From NCBI GenBank assembly GCA_033064195.1, contig JARBJD010000184.1, positions 62,001-126,000 on the forward strand: DNA of 64,000 nt, read 5' to 3'. Below the pieces are notes generated by a model. That model was not told the origin of the DNA. It did not search any database and worked only from the letters and a program-made list of their open reading frames with translations. The translations under genes and the position numbers were made by a program. This stretch comes from Blattamonas nauphoetae (lineage: Eukaryota; Preaxostyla; Oxymonadida). The first letter of the stretch is position 1. Each line of letters opens with the position of its first letter. Positions 32,601 through 43,537 of the stretch are shown piece by piece.

Positions 32601-32839
32601 TTCTTCGCTCTTCTTTCTTCTCTCTTCGTTGTTCGCTCTTCTTTCTTCTCTCTTCTTTGTTCGCTCTTCTTTCTTCTCTCTTCTTTGTTCGCTCTTCTTT
32701 CTTCTCTCTTCGTTGTTCGCTCTTCTTTCTTCTCGCTTCGTTGTTCGCTCTTCTTTCTTCGCTCTTCTTTGTTCGCTCTTCTTTCTTCTCACTTCGTTGT
32801 TCGCTCTTCTTTCTTCTCTCTTCTTTGTTCGCTCTTCTT
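29641..32839. repeat. 14-bp satellite array, left block (about 3.2 kb)
   Basis: The block is built of 14-bp monomers such as TTCGCTCTTCTTTG, TTCGCTCTTCTTTC, TTCTCTCTTCTTTG and TTCTCGCTTCGTTG in shifting order. The plus strand has almost no A. Because three monomers make 42 bp (14 codons) and the sequence lacks stop words, very long frames are open on both strands; the minus strand would read KKSEERRANKEERRKK. I do not call these genes. The block ends in mid-monomer at 32839. Confidence 0.9.
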
Positions 32840-32925
32840 GGAGTTCCCTCTGGTCACTCCAAGCCCAAACGAGGGCTCCTCAACACAGCGAGTACCCTGA
32901 AATGATATTAGGGGCTGGCCTGATC
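32840..32925 (-). repeat. Inverted partial copy of the dispersed repeat
   Basis: Read on the minus strand this is the segment from GGCCAGCCCCTAATATC through GTTGAGGAGCCCTCG to GGGAACTCC, the right end of the sister repeat family. It abuts the satellite and mirrors the edge at 37266-37354. Confidence 0.75.
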
Positions 32926-33059
32926 AAAATATTTCTAACAGAAAATAATGACCTCCTCGTCTTAAACTGCAACACTATCTTTGGCAATATTCGGATTCGT
33001 TATCATGATTACTATTTTCGAGCTCATTACTATCGAAATACCTCATTTCAACCTTCAAC

Positions 33060-36000
33060 CGTTTAAGCCATTCCAGCCTTTGTCAAGGGACTTGTCGTGA
33101 TCATGCGACAAGTCATCACATGAGGTTGACTCAGACAACTGCTTCCAAATGTCGATAATTACATCAGATGTTTCCATTTCGACACCGAACCAATTTCGGA
33201 AGAATACTTCACGCTCCCAATTCATGCAAAATTCAACTGTTTCACCGTTCATGGCGCTCAAGATAGTGCCATTGAGTGGAATCAATTGCGGTTATTGTTC
33301 GAAACATCTTCTCGACACAGGGCAAGCAAGTTGAATTGGACATCGAAACAGAACTCCGTCGACTGCCAGGATGCTATTCAGATTGATATTGCCATTACGA
33401 GAGTCACTGAAGACGGGACAGCAGCAATTCACAACGACGAGGAGGCAGGAACAAAGATAGAGTTCAATTCCGTGGAGAACTTCATCACGTCCAGCAACGA
33501 GGCAACATGAGGGAAGCACCTCTTTATCCTGGAAATTGTTTACCCCCTTCTCATTGAGGTCAAGACACTCGCCACACGAGCCAACACTTGTCCTATCTGG
33601 ACAATTTTCCCACGACTCCTAAGTTCAAACAAGCAGGTGCCGATCCTCATAAATGCATGAGACTTTTCGATTCATGGCTCGGAAGATATCCGTTCGTCGT
33701 TTTGAGCCAAATGATGCCATATCACAACAGTCCGATGTCGATCCAGATCATCAACAGTTACCGCGATTTCATGCATTATATCTTGCATCTTCGGCAGAAT
33801 CTGTTGTCCAAGTTACAATCGGCACTAATCCTTGCTTTCAATGGTGAAAATGGGGAAGTCAAGTTCGACCTCACAACTGAGTACCACCATAAGAAGGAAT
33901 GAACTCAACACTTTGACGCTTCGATCAACTCTACAAATGAACATTCGCGATTCAACAAGGTCATTTCATCTCCTCACCACTCGCATTAACTCGACATCAC
34001 GAAGTTATCAAGAACAATTGGAAAACATGTTCGTACGGTGGATCCAATGTCAAACGGCAAAGAACATGTCACAAAAAGACCAAGGGCATGAGATAGATCG
34101 ACCACTCAAGGAAAAATTCCAATGCTGGCATGCTAACAGCCAATACTTCGAGCCAGTCGTGAAGAAAAGGTTCTGAGGGTGAAATCTCATTTCCGAGCTC
34201 ACAAAATTCCCAGTTCTGGTCGACAATCGCCAATTCTCAATCCTGTATTCCAGTTTTCAGGATTGCGTCAGCTATCAACACCATTCTCGACACAACACGA
34301 GTTCTCCCACCAGAGGGGAAATCACAGACCACTTTGATGAATTTAATACAAACCTGAAGAAAGCAGAATCGATTTTACAAACAGAGAAGAACAACACTCA
34401 TCAATTTGTTCGGCTGGAAACGAAAGCAGGAATTAAGAAAGCAACTGCGGTCCCAAGGCTCACCTACGTCGAGAGATGACAAGAGGGACGTTACCAAGGG
34501 ACACCTCGCCCTCACCATTGAGAACGGCATCCTCCCAGCCGCTCTCCCAGAATGTGGCAAGCAAGAGTTCAAGCTCACCACCGTCGCTGCGACATCCAAC
34601 ACCGAATTCGTCAACCAAGGTTACATATTCAAGTGGACTCACTTTGCTGGCACGATTGATGTTGACTTCATTTTCAACGACCGCAAGTTGCTTCTCAGAC
34701 CGATCCCACCGCCGACCTCAGAAATCACCGATGGCGGCAGGTTCACTATCCAAGCCTTCAAAGACGCCGAAGGTGCCAAGAGCATCTCTTCCGTTGTTGC
34801 TGCGCTCGTTCTCGTACTTGCTCTCGTTTCTTAGAGGAATGAAGAAAAGAACCCTTTCTCAATCTGAATCGGAAGCGAAACGATGGTTCCATTTTCGAAA
34901 TTGACACCCTTGACGGCTCAATCGTAGAGAAGAGGGCGAAGGAAATCTCCTCTGCATTGTTACAACCCTTCAATCGCCAGGAGCAACTTATTTGTGGATC
35001 TGTTTGCGGACACAAGGCGCATAAGCGATTTGACAGTGACATGTCCATTCGAAGAAGGAATGGACAGTCCGGAGAATGCCAAGTTCAGCTTTCTCGGACA
35101 ACCCCATCTGTCAAGATGAGTGGGGCCTCCCAATCAAGCCTTGCGAATGGAACTCATCACCCCCCTGTAAGAGGACGTCACCACTCCTTCCATCAAAGCT
35201 GCTAGTTTCCCGTGCTCCAAACGACGACAAAACGATCTCGAAGCCGAGAAACTAGTTAGTTGCACCAGACATCGTCAAAGCAATTCCGTTCGAGTGAGTC
35301 ATTGAAACATTGTGACACGGGCTGCATCTCATTTGTCTCACATGCAGCGAAGAGATTGCATCACACTCCAACAGACTGTTCGGTGAGGAGAACCAACGAT
35401 GCGCTCGTAGAAATCAACAAACAAGGGCTGCATACTACCTGACCAAGCTTGACACGGAAATACCACAAATTCAACTCCGTGATAGCCGTGTACAGACAAG
35501 GACTTTTAACTTGACAAATGAAAGACGATGTGAAGTGGCACTCGACCGACATGTTCAAACAGTACCTGAGAATGCGGATTAAACTGCCAGATTGAGGGGA
35601 AGTGAACGAAGAAGGATCACAATTCAAAGATATTCAACAACACACTTCGCGAGACACTGGAACAATCAACGATCAATGCGGATTGCATTCACAAGGGATC
35701 GTAATGCCACTTATTCATTGCGGACAAGGTCGATCATGAGTAGACACTCGTCAAGCCAGAAGCGTTCAGACAAGACTGCAGTCCATTCCATCTTTGAAAT
35801 TCCATGACATTCATGGTCACAATCCAGGATTCAGGTACCGTCCAAGCTGTTCCCAGAATATTGACCTGTCACAGAGGCGAACGATATCGTTGTGTCTGAC
35901 TTCTGTCAATACGACAAATTCGAAAAACACGTCAAGCAGGCTCGGAAGTTGGGACCTGATCCTCACTCTGACAGTCTTCCTGGTTCATCACCCTGACAAC

Positions 36001-36240
36001 TCTTGAGGCTTCTTGATGATCTTCGGCGGAAGTTGATGTTCAACCTTTGTCGAAGCATAGACTCAGGCTGTCCGTTCCGCAACTTCCTCGGACACTTGGA
36101 AATAGCGGGTTGAAATGAATGATACATGTAGTCTATCGTTAACGAGCAGGCTGAACAAGACTACACAAGGGTTCGATCTTACGTTGAGGAGGAACGACAC
36201 TAATTCCTTGCCCTCTCATTCTGGAAGTGTTAGCCTGGAT
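33060..36240 (+). pseudogene. Decayed unrecognised coding region
   Basis: Successive plus-strand stretches in changing frames look coding: 33588-33902, 33832-34176, 34406-34834 (AALPECGKQEFKLTTVAAT, IFKWTHFAGTIDVDFIF), 34957-35205 (CGHKAHKRFDSDMS) and 35592-35807. They are acidic/basic mixed and non-repetitive, with stops and frameshifts between them. I recognise no domain. It is likely a host-derived gene carried by, or trapped in, the 4.5-kb insertion. Confidence 0.4.
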
Positions 36241-36280
36241 CGTCAATATCGGGATTCGGGATGAGATCCCACACAAACAG

Positions 36281-36684
36281 TGAGTCGAGTTGTCTCCTCA
36301 CAAACAGTGGGTCGAGTTGTTCTCCCCACACAAACAGTGAGTCGAGTTGTCTCCTCACAAACAGTGGGTCGAGTTGTTCTCCCCACACAAACAGTGAGTC
36401 GAGTTGTCTCCTCACAAACAGTGGGTCGAGTTGTTCTCCCCACACAAACAGTGGGTCGAGTTGTTCTCCCCACACAAACAGTGGGTCGAGTTGTTCTCCC
36501 CACACAAACAGTGAGTCGAGTTGTCTCCTCACAAACAGTGGGTCGAGTTGTTCTCCCCACACAAACAGTGAGTCGAGTTGTCTCCTCACAAACAGTGGGT
36601 CGAGTTGTTCTCCCCACACAAACAGTGAGTCGAGTTGTCTCCTCACAAACAGTGGGTCGAGTTGTTCTCCCCACCTCAGCGTGA
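36281..36684. repeat. 57-bp minisatellite (27 + 30 bp subunits)
   Basis: Two related subunits alternate: AGTCGAGTTGTCTCCTCAC... (27 bp) and GGTCGAGTTGTTCTCCCCAC... (30 bp), each ending CAAACAGTG. Near the middle the 30-bp form occurs three times in a row. The 57-bp period is a multiple of three, so several frames stay open; this is not evidence for a protein. Confidence 0.9.
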
Positions 36685-36877
36685 AGCGCGAGGATGGTAG
36701 GAGATGGTATGCAACTGATCCAGTTGGGATCGGTGTTGAGGGGCGCTGGGTCAGGGAGACTGTGATGTGGAAGCAGTATCGCAGTGGAATCAAGGCACTC
36801 CCCATCACTGTCATTGTGGAAGCCCAGCTCCCCTCCGATTTCTCATTCATTTTGAGTCAGAACTTGCACAGAGTTGG

Positions 36878-37354
36878 TGCCAGCCCGAGTGGGGTCACGG
36901 CCTGACTCTCATCTCTTGGAAGGAATAACAAAGAAGGCTTACTCCTTTTTACTTCTCTCTCTTTCAGCTTTTCCTTTCAACACTCGCTGTGTTGAGGAGC
37001 CCTCGTTTGGGCTTGGAGTGACCAGAGGGAACTCCTCCAAGACAAACGAGTGCTCCTCAACCTGCAACTCTGCCACACAACCTGGCAAGTTCTGGTTTTT
37101 TCACTTCACTTCGTCTATTTAGACCATTTGGCAAGTTTTTGTTCCCTGTTAGGGATTTCTTGCCCATAAAGCTTTTTTGTTTCCTCAACGGCCCCATAAT
37201 GGGGTAAACCAACCTGTGAACTCTAAGTTCCCCGTTGGGATTTCTGGAACAGATAAATCTTATTATTGGTTTTCTGTTTTCACATTTTATCAGGCCAGCC
37301 CCTAATATCATTTCAGGGTACTCGCTGTGTTGAGGAGCACTCGTTTGTCTTGGA
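36878..37354 (+). repeat. Dispersed repeat, copy 2
   Basis: This is a near copy of 3108-3585 with the same two halves. Its right half (37036-37354) is the MITE-like element with 26-bp terminal inverted repeats starting TCCAAGACAAACGAG. The right tip directly touches the right satellite block. Confidence 0.75.
37036..37354. mobile_element. MITE-like element with 26-bp terminal inverted repeats (copy 2)
   Basis: It is 319 bp long, with exact 26-bp inverted ends and no coding capacity. High identity with 3272-3585 suggests recent activity. As in copy 1, its left neighbour is the GGGAACTCC end of the sister family. Confidence 0.65.
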
Positions 37355-40262
37355 TCTTCTCTCTTCTTTGTTCGCTCTTCTTTCTTCTCTCTTCGTTGTT
37401 CGCTCTTCTTTCTTCTCGCTTCGTTGTTCGCTCTTCTTTCTTCGCTCTTCTTTGTTCGCTCTTCTTTCTTCTCACTTCGTTGTTCGCTCTTCTTTCTTCT
37501 CTCTTCTTTGTTCGCTCTTCTTTCTTCTCTCTTCTTTGTTCGCTCTTCTTTCTTCTCTCTTCGTTGTTCGCTCTTCTTTCTTCTCGCTTCGTTGTTCGCT
37601 CTTCTTTCTTCTCTCTTCTTTGTTCGCTCTTCTTTCTTCTCTCTTCGTTTTCGCTCTTCTTTCTTCTCGCTTCGTTGTTCGCTCTTCTTTCTTCGCTCTT
37701 CTTTGTTCGCTCTTCTTTCTTCTCTCTTCGTTGTTCGCTATTCTTTCTTCTCGCTTCGTTGTTCGCTCTTCTTTCTTCTCGCTTCGTTGTTCGCTCTTCT
37801 TTCTTCTCTCTTCTTTGTTCGCTCTTCTTTCTTCTCTCTTCTTTGTTCGCTCTTCTTTCTTCTCGCTTCGTTGTTCGCTCTTCTTTCTTCGCTCTTCTTT
37901 GTTCGCTCTTCTTTCTTCTCGCCTCGTTGTTCGCTCTTCTTTCTTCTCTCTTCTTTGTTCGCTCTTCTTTCTTCGCTCTTCTTTGTTCGCTCTTCTTTCT
38001 TCTCGCTTCGTTGTTCGCTCTTCTTTCTTCGCTCTTCTTTGTTCGCTCTTCTTTCTTCGCTCTTCTTTGTTCGCTCTTCTTTCTTCTCGCTTCGTTGTTC
38101 GCTCTTCTTTCTTCGCTCTTCTTTGTTCGCTCTTCTTTCTTCGCTCTTCGTTGTTCGCTCTTCTTTCTTCTCTCTTCGTTGTTCGCTCTTCTTTCTTCTC
38201 GCTTCGTTGTTCGCTCTTCTTTCTTCGCTCTTCTTTGTTCGCTCTTCTTTCTTCTCTCTTCTTTGTTCGCTCTTCTTTCTTCGCTCTTCTTTGTTCGCTC
38301 TTCTTTCTTCTCTCTTCGTTGTTCGCTCTTCTTTCTTCGCTCTTCTTTGTTCGCTCTTCTTTCTTCTCTCTTCTTTGTTCGCTCTTCTTTCTTCTCTCTT
38401 CTTTGTTCGCTCTTCTTTGTTCGCTCTTCTTTCTTCTCTCTTCGTTGTTCGCTCTTCTTTCTTCGCTCTTCTTTGTTCGCTCTTCTTTGTTCGCTCTTCT
38501 TTCTTCTCTCTTCGTTGTTCGCTCTTCTTTCTTCTCTCTTCTTTGTTCGCTCTTCTCTCTTCGCTCTTCTTTGTTCGCTCTTCTTTCTTCGCTCTTCTTT
38601 GTTCGCTCTTCTTTCTTCTCTCTTCGTTGTTCGCTCTTCTTTCTTCTCTCTTCTTTGTTCGCTCTTCTTTCTTCTCTCTTCTTTGTTCGCTCTTCTTTCT
38701 TCTCTCTTCGTTGTTCGCTCTTCTTTCTTCTCTCTTCTTTGTTCGCTCTTCTTTCTTCTCTCTTCTTTGTTCGCTCTTCTTTCTTCGCTCTTCTTTGTTC
38801 GCTCTTCTTTCTTCTCGCTTCGTTGTTCGCTCTTCTTTCTTCTCTCTTCGTTGTTCGCTCTTCTTTCTTCTCTCTTCGTTGTTCGCTCTTCTTTCTTCTC
38901 TCTTCGTTGTTCGCTCTTCTTTGTTCGCTCTTCTTTCTTCTCTCTTCGTTGTTCGCTCTTCTTTCTTCTCTCTTCTTTGTTCGCTCTTCTTTCTTCTCTC
39001 TTCTTTGTTCGCTCTTCTTTCTTCGCTCTTCTTTGTTCGCTCTTCTTTCTTCTCGCTTCGTTGTTCGCTCTTCTTTGTTCGCTCTTCTTTGTTCGCTCTT
39101 CTTTCTTCTCTCTTCGTTGTTCGCTCTTCTTTCTTCTCTCTTCGTTGTTCGCTCTTCTTTGTTCGCTCTTCTTTCTTCTCTCTTCTTTGTTCGCTCTTCT
39201 CTCTTCGCTCTTCTTTGTTCGCTCTTCTTTCTTCTCGCTTCGTTGTTCGCTCTTCTTTCTTCGCTCTTCTTTGTTCGCTCTTCTTTCTTCTCTCTTCGTT
39301 GTTCGCTCTTCTTTCTTCTCTCTTCTTTGTTCGCTCTTCTTTCTTCTCTCTTCTTTGTTCGCTCTTCTTTCTTCGCTCTTCTTTGTTCGCTCTTCTTTCT
39401 TCTCGCTTCGTTGTTCGCTCTTCTTTCTTCTCTCTTCGTTGTTCGCTCTTCTTTCTTCTCTCTTCGTTGTTCGCTCTTCTTTCTTCTCGCTTCGTTGTTC
39501 GCTCTTCTTTCTTCTCGCTTCGTTGTTCGCTCTTCTTTCTTCTCTCTTCTTTGTTCGCTCTTCTTTCTTCGCTCTTCTTTGTTCGCTCTTCTTTCTTCTC
39601 TCTTCGTTGTTCGCTCTTCTTTCTTCTCTCTTCTTTGTTCGCTCTTCTTTCTTCTCTCTTCTTTGTTCGCTCTTCTTTCTTCTCTCTTCTTTGTTCGCTC
39701 TTCTTTCTTCTCTCTTCTTTGTTCGCTCTTCTTTCTTCTCTCTTCTTTGTTCGCTCTTCTTTCTTCGCTCTTCTTTGTTCGCTCTTCTTTCTTCTCTCTT
39801 CGTTGTTCGCTCTTCTTTCTTCTCTCTTCTTTCTTCGCTCTTCTTTCTTCTCTCTTCGTTGTTCGCTCTTCTTTCTTCTCGCTTCGTTGTTCGCTCTTCT
39901 TTCTTCGCTCTTCTTTGTTCGCTCTTCTTTCTTCTCGCCTCGTTGTTCGCTCTTCTTTCTTCTCTCTTCTTTGTTCGCTCTTCTTTCTTCGCTCTTCTTT
40001 GTTCGCTCTTCTTTCTTCTCTCTTCGTTGTTCGCTCTTCTTTCTTCGCTCTTCTTTGTTCGCTCTTCTTTCTTCGCTCTTCTTTGTTCGCTCTTCTTTCT
40101 TCTCGCTTCGTTGTTCGCTCTTCTTTCTTCGCTCTTCTTTGTTCGCTCTTCTTTCTTCGCTCTTCGTTGTTCGCTCTTCTTTCTTCTCTCTTCTTTGTTC
40201 GCTCTTCTTTCTTCGCTCTTCTGTGTTTCGCTCTTCTTTCTTCTCTCTTTCATCTTCGCTCT
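37355..40262. repeat. 14-bp satellite array, right block (about 2.9 kb)
   Basis: It has the same monomer set, orientation and phase as the left block. The right edge degrades into CATCTTCGCTCTTCCTTC and then a charged coding-like stretch (minus strand). Open frames of about 1000 codons exist in several frames at once and are by-products of the repeat. Confidence 0.9.
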
Positions 40263-41600
40263 TCCTTCTTCTCTCTTCCTCGCTGCTTCCCGCAGCGTCA
40301 AGTGTAGTCTTTTTCGATCTTCTTCCTCTTCCACTGGGCCATTTTGTTGAGATGGGACAGCGATTCCGAAGACGAAGACACTTCATTTCCATTTCGAACA
40401 TGCAACGTGTCGTTCTCCCATTCATTTGACTATTCGATGGACCCATTCACAAATGGTCTGTTCTCGTCGTTGTCAGTAACAATGTCAGTCATTGGGACAG
40501 ACATGAACTTCAAATCTGTCTTCAATCTGGAGAAGTCGTATGTTGTGGACCAGCACAAAGGAAGAATGTCACTACTGGCTCCAAATAGTGGAATGCTCGT
40601 TCGCAGCATGCCGTTCAAGTGGAAATGAAGGAGCAGTGAACATTGAGTGTTCAAAGAGCGTCTGGTCTTCCTCGCTGGTTGTCTACTCATACTTCTCCCA
40701 GTGCTCTCAGCAAAGCACTGGACAGCCATAACGCGCAACCCGAATCATCAGCTCTTCGATCGGTGTCCCTCCTCCACTACTTGCTTGGCAGTTCGTTCGA
40801 ACAGTGGAACAGACACTCTCAGAAGCGTTGTTCATGCTGCCCTCTTCGCTTTCACTCACTTCCCGGTCTGGCTCATCTGGAAAGTCTGCGGTGGAAGACC
40901 TCGGGTAACACAAGACCCCTCACGTCTGCACACAAACGAGAAATTGACAGAACAACAAGGAAAACCTTCGAGGTCGAGATCAGGTGACGAGATCGTCTTC
41001 TGCAAGCACTCCCTCTTGATCTTCTGCAACTGCGGCAAGATTTTTGTCGTAAAATTCGTCGCCGGTGAGTGTGTCGTCCTGACTGCCGTAGAGAAAGCGG
41101 GCGGAGAGGTTTTTGAGGAATTCGACATATTTCAGGATGACCTCGTCGAGTTGGGCTGGATCGTGGATGAACGACGTGTTGTCGAGGATAGCTGAAGTGA
41201 ACCTGTCCGTCTTGAAGATGAGCGACTTGTTGGATGGGTCAGCGAGTGGGAAGAATGTTGGGTGGAGAGGACGATGCTGATGTCTTCACACTGAACAACA
41301 CGAGAGAAGACTCTGTTGATGAACAAGGTCAGAGTGTTCTGCGTGCCGGATGTCCAAAACGCGTGCGTATCGACCTCATCCTTCTACATGTGGGAGCGAG
41401 TGGGGTTGAAGTCGTTCGCTACATCGAGATTAACGAAGCGAACGAAACCGACAGTCTGTTGGATGGAGAGTCGCTACCCTGATTCGAATAACGAAATTAG
41501 ACACGGCTTTGTCTATGTCGACTGGAGCCAAATTATTTGTCAAGTTCAGAACGATGTAGTACGCCTTCAAACACGTTGTCTCTGAGTCATCCAATTTGTG
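40263..41600 (-). pseudogene. Decayed minus-strand gene next to the satellite
   Basis: The minus strand reads, in shifting frames, THAFWTSGTQNTLTLFINR, PLADPSNKSLIFKTDRF, SFIHDPAQLDEVILKYVEF and LSARFLYGSQDDTLTGDEF. Closer to the satellite (about 40334-40230) comes a charged stretch, EEEEDRKRLHLTLREAARK. The sequence is clearly coding-like, with stops and frameshifts. The charged tail suggests a coiled coil. A ubiquitin-protease-like gene is conceivable, but no catalytic motif is visible, so the family is unassigned. Confidence 0.4.
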
Positions 41601-41900
41601 AGCGATTTGAGAAGCGAGAGTACGAGAATGTGGGGCAGCAGACGAGAAACTCCTGAGTGGATCGAGTCAGACAACGAAGAGGAGGGTTCATGCGTCATCC
41701 ATTTCTGCAAAGATCACTCCACAATTGACAGCTGAACAATCCGAGAACGATATCGAGCCGACAGGGACAGAGTGTGATGGTCCGGCAGGAGAGGCGAACG
41801 GGCGAGGACGAACTTGCTGAATGTTGTGCTTCCACTCCGAACAACAAAAATGGGTCCAAAGATGGCAAAGGTTTAGGGCTGTTCGAGCTCTGTCTGGTAG
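41601..41900. other. No gene seen
   Basis: Short stretch between the decayed gene and the pogo-type element. Plus-strand scraps only; nothing I can support. Confidence 0.3.
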
Positions 41901-43537
41901 AATCCGTTGGTGATCACCGGTATGTCATGTTGATCGCCCCAATGACATTTCATCTTCATCATTTCGGACTTATTCCAGCAAATATAAATAGTCAATTATC
42001 AAAAAACTGTGGAATGTAAGTAAAACAAGAATATAATCAACTCCTTACTGTCTGTACTTCGGAGCCCATCGAGTGGGGAACTGCTGCCTATTCATAAAAC
42101 CAAACAACGGGTTCCGATCATCCTCACTTTTCTCCTTCTGTGATTCTTCCTCATCAGGGATGCAATGCTCTTCCATCTCCGTGAATACATCTTCATTGAG
42201 CGCAACAGTCCGTTTGCCTTTTGTCTCCTTTATTGTGAAGCCAGCATCGCGAAAAGCCAACCGGTTCTTTTTTTCGTCTGTACAACTTGCTAGTGTCAGG
42301 GCAGCTTCGCTAAATCGGTTTGTTTGCGTTCTAGCATCTTGTATTTCATTATCTTTTCGTTCCATTTGCTTCAGGGCGGTGAAGGTCAGTTGGTCACATG
42401 GCTGAGTGAGATGGGAAGATGCAGGGGGGAAGGTGAATAGGATGATGTTGTTAACTGCAAGGTTTTGCTTTATCTTCTCAGTTTTATGAATTTCAAGATT
42501 GTCCGCCATGAGCACCGCGGTATTGTCAAGGAGGTTTTGTTGGACACGGACTTTTTGCACGTGTGGGATGAACTGTTCATCGATCCAGTCCATGTATTGA
42601 TCTGACTGGATCAATCCACTTTGGCTAACTCCGGTGACAGCATCTATATTTCCTTTCTTCACCTCCTGCGCAACCTTTCCGTCGAGTTTGTTCGCTTTGA
42701 TGACGATCAATGGTTTTACAGCTCTGCCTTCAAACGGTATGCAAGCTAATATACCGGTCACTTTTTACTTGCACTAGTTTTGAATCGGGGTGGAGCAGAT
42801 TCCTTTTACCACAACTCTCTTTGTCCCGACGGATCCAGCCTTTTCAACAGACTTTCATCGCAATTGAATATGAGTCGTGGATGGACACCCACAACAGAAT
42901 CTTGTAATCGTTTCTTGTATTTCCTAATCATCCTCTTTGTAGTCGGGATCGTGAGCTTTCTAACGGCTTGGCAATTGTGCGTGTAAGAGTCTTTCTGTGC
43001 CGGCCTAAAAACCGATGAACCCATCCCTGGGTGACATTTGTATGAAATTTTTCTTGACTAACTTGATTATCCCAGTCCTTCCTACTGGTCGATGAAGGTT
43101 CGCAAGGTTGTGTATTTCGCCAACAAGCTCGACTTCTTGATCGTCAGACAGTCTGCGATCATTTGTAATCATCCCTGCATTTCGTCGCTCTCGTTGATTC
43201 CGAATGTGCCACAAGAACTGTCGGTTGGTTCGAAAAATGTATGAGATATCTTTTATATATGCCTTCCCCAGGTAGAATCGTGTCCAATGATCGTACGCAT
43301 AGAGGAGACATTCGGAATGTGTCGACAGTTGCTTTCGAGCAAGTTGAGTGTATGCTCGTCCTCCAAGAACTTTGCCGAACTTTTCCTTACATCTCGCGAG
43401 TACATCCTTTTTATGTGTCTTTCAATAACTTTCCATCCTTATTCTACAGACTATAATCAAAGAAAACTGGAGAATATGAAATGCCGGAAATGACAAGAGA
43501 GTGATCACATTGTCATGGTCGTGATCACAAACGGAAT
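41901..43537 (-). mobile_element. pogo/Tigger-type (Tc1/mariner group) DNA transposon, decayed
   Basis: The two flanks are similar in inverted orientation: left ATCCGTTGGTGATCACC..ATGTCATG..AATGACATTT, right (reverse complement) ATTCCGTTTGTGATCACG..ATGACAATG..TTGTCATTT. They look like diverged terminal inverted repeats of about 50 bp. The exact ends and a TA duplication are not certain. The interior is a broken transposase gene on the minus strand. Decay of both ends and frame suggests an old insertion. Confidence 0.55.
42045..43436 (-). pseudogene. pogo-type DDE transposase, broken
   Basis: From the ATG at 43436 the frame shows a TGA after four codons (MESY*KTHKKD), then DNA-binding sequence (RRLSDDQEVELVGEIHNLAN, a CENP-B-like helix-turn-helix). 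A frameshift near 43030 lies before GWVHRFLGRH. The catalytic domain has IFNCDESLLK (first Asp), then frameshifts around 42780-42810, then AVLMADNLEIHK (second Asp) and LTQPCDQLTF (third Asp), in the DDD order of pogo/jerky transposases. The C-terminal tail ends APKYRQ. Key residues survive but at least one stop and two to three frameshifts break the gene. Confidence 0.7.

Larger units (their letters stand above)
32840..37354. mobile_element. 4.5-kb composite insertion splitting the satellite
   Basis: The satellite stops after TTCGCTCTTCTT at 32839 and resumes with TCTTCTCTC at 37355. Removing the segment between restores the 14-bp phase exactly. Both outer edges carry related repeat ends in opposite orientation (32840-32925 and 37266-37354, sharing GGCCAGCCCCTAATATC). 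Inside are decayed coding DNA, a 57-bp minisatellite and the second copy of the dispersed repeat. It behaves like a composite transposon or one large element of unknown type; no transposase was found. Confidence 0.6.

Noticed and set aside
29593-33066. Frames of more than 1000 codons on both strands across the left satellite
   Set aside because: Several overlapping frames are open at once because the 14-bp monomer lacks stop words; the residues simply echo the DNA repeat.
36243-36905. 143-214-codon frames in the 57-bp minisatellite
   Set aside because: The period is a multiple of three, so open frames are expected without selection.
37266-40446. Frames of about 900-1000 codons across the right satellite
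   Set aside because: Same cause as the left block; no frame shows a non-repeat domain.
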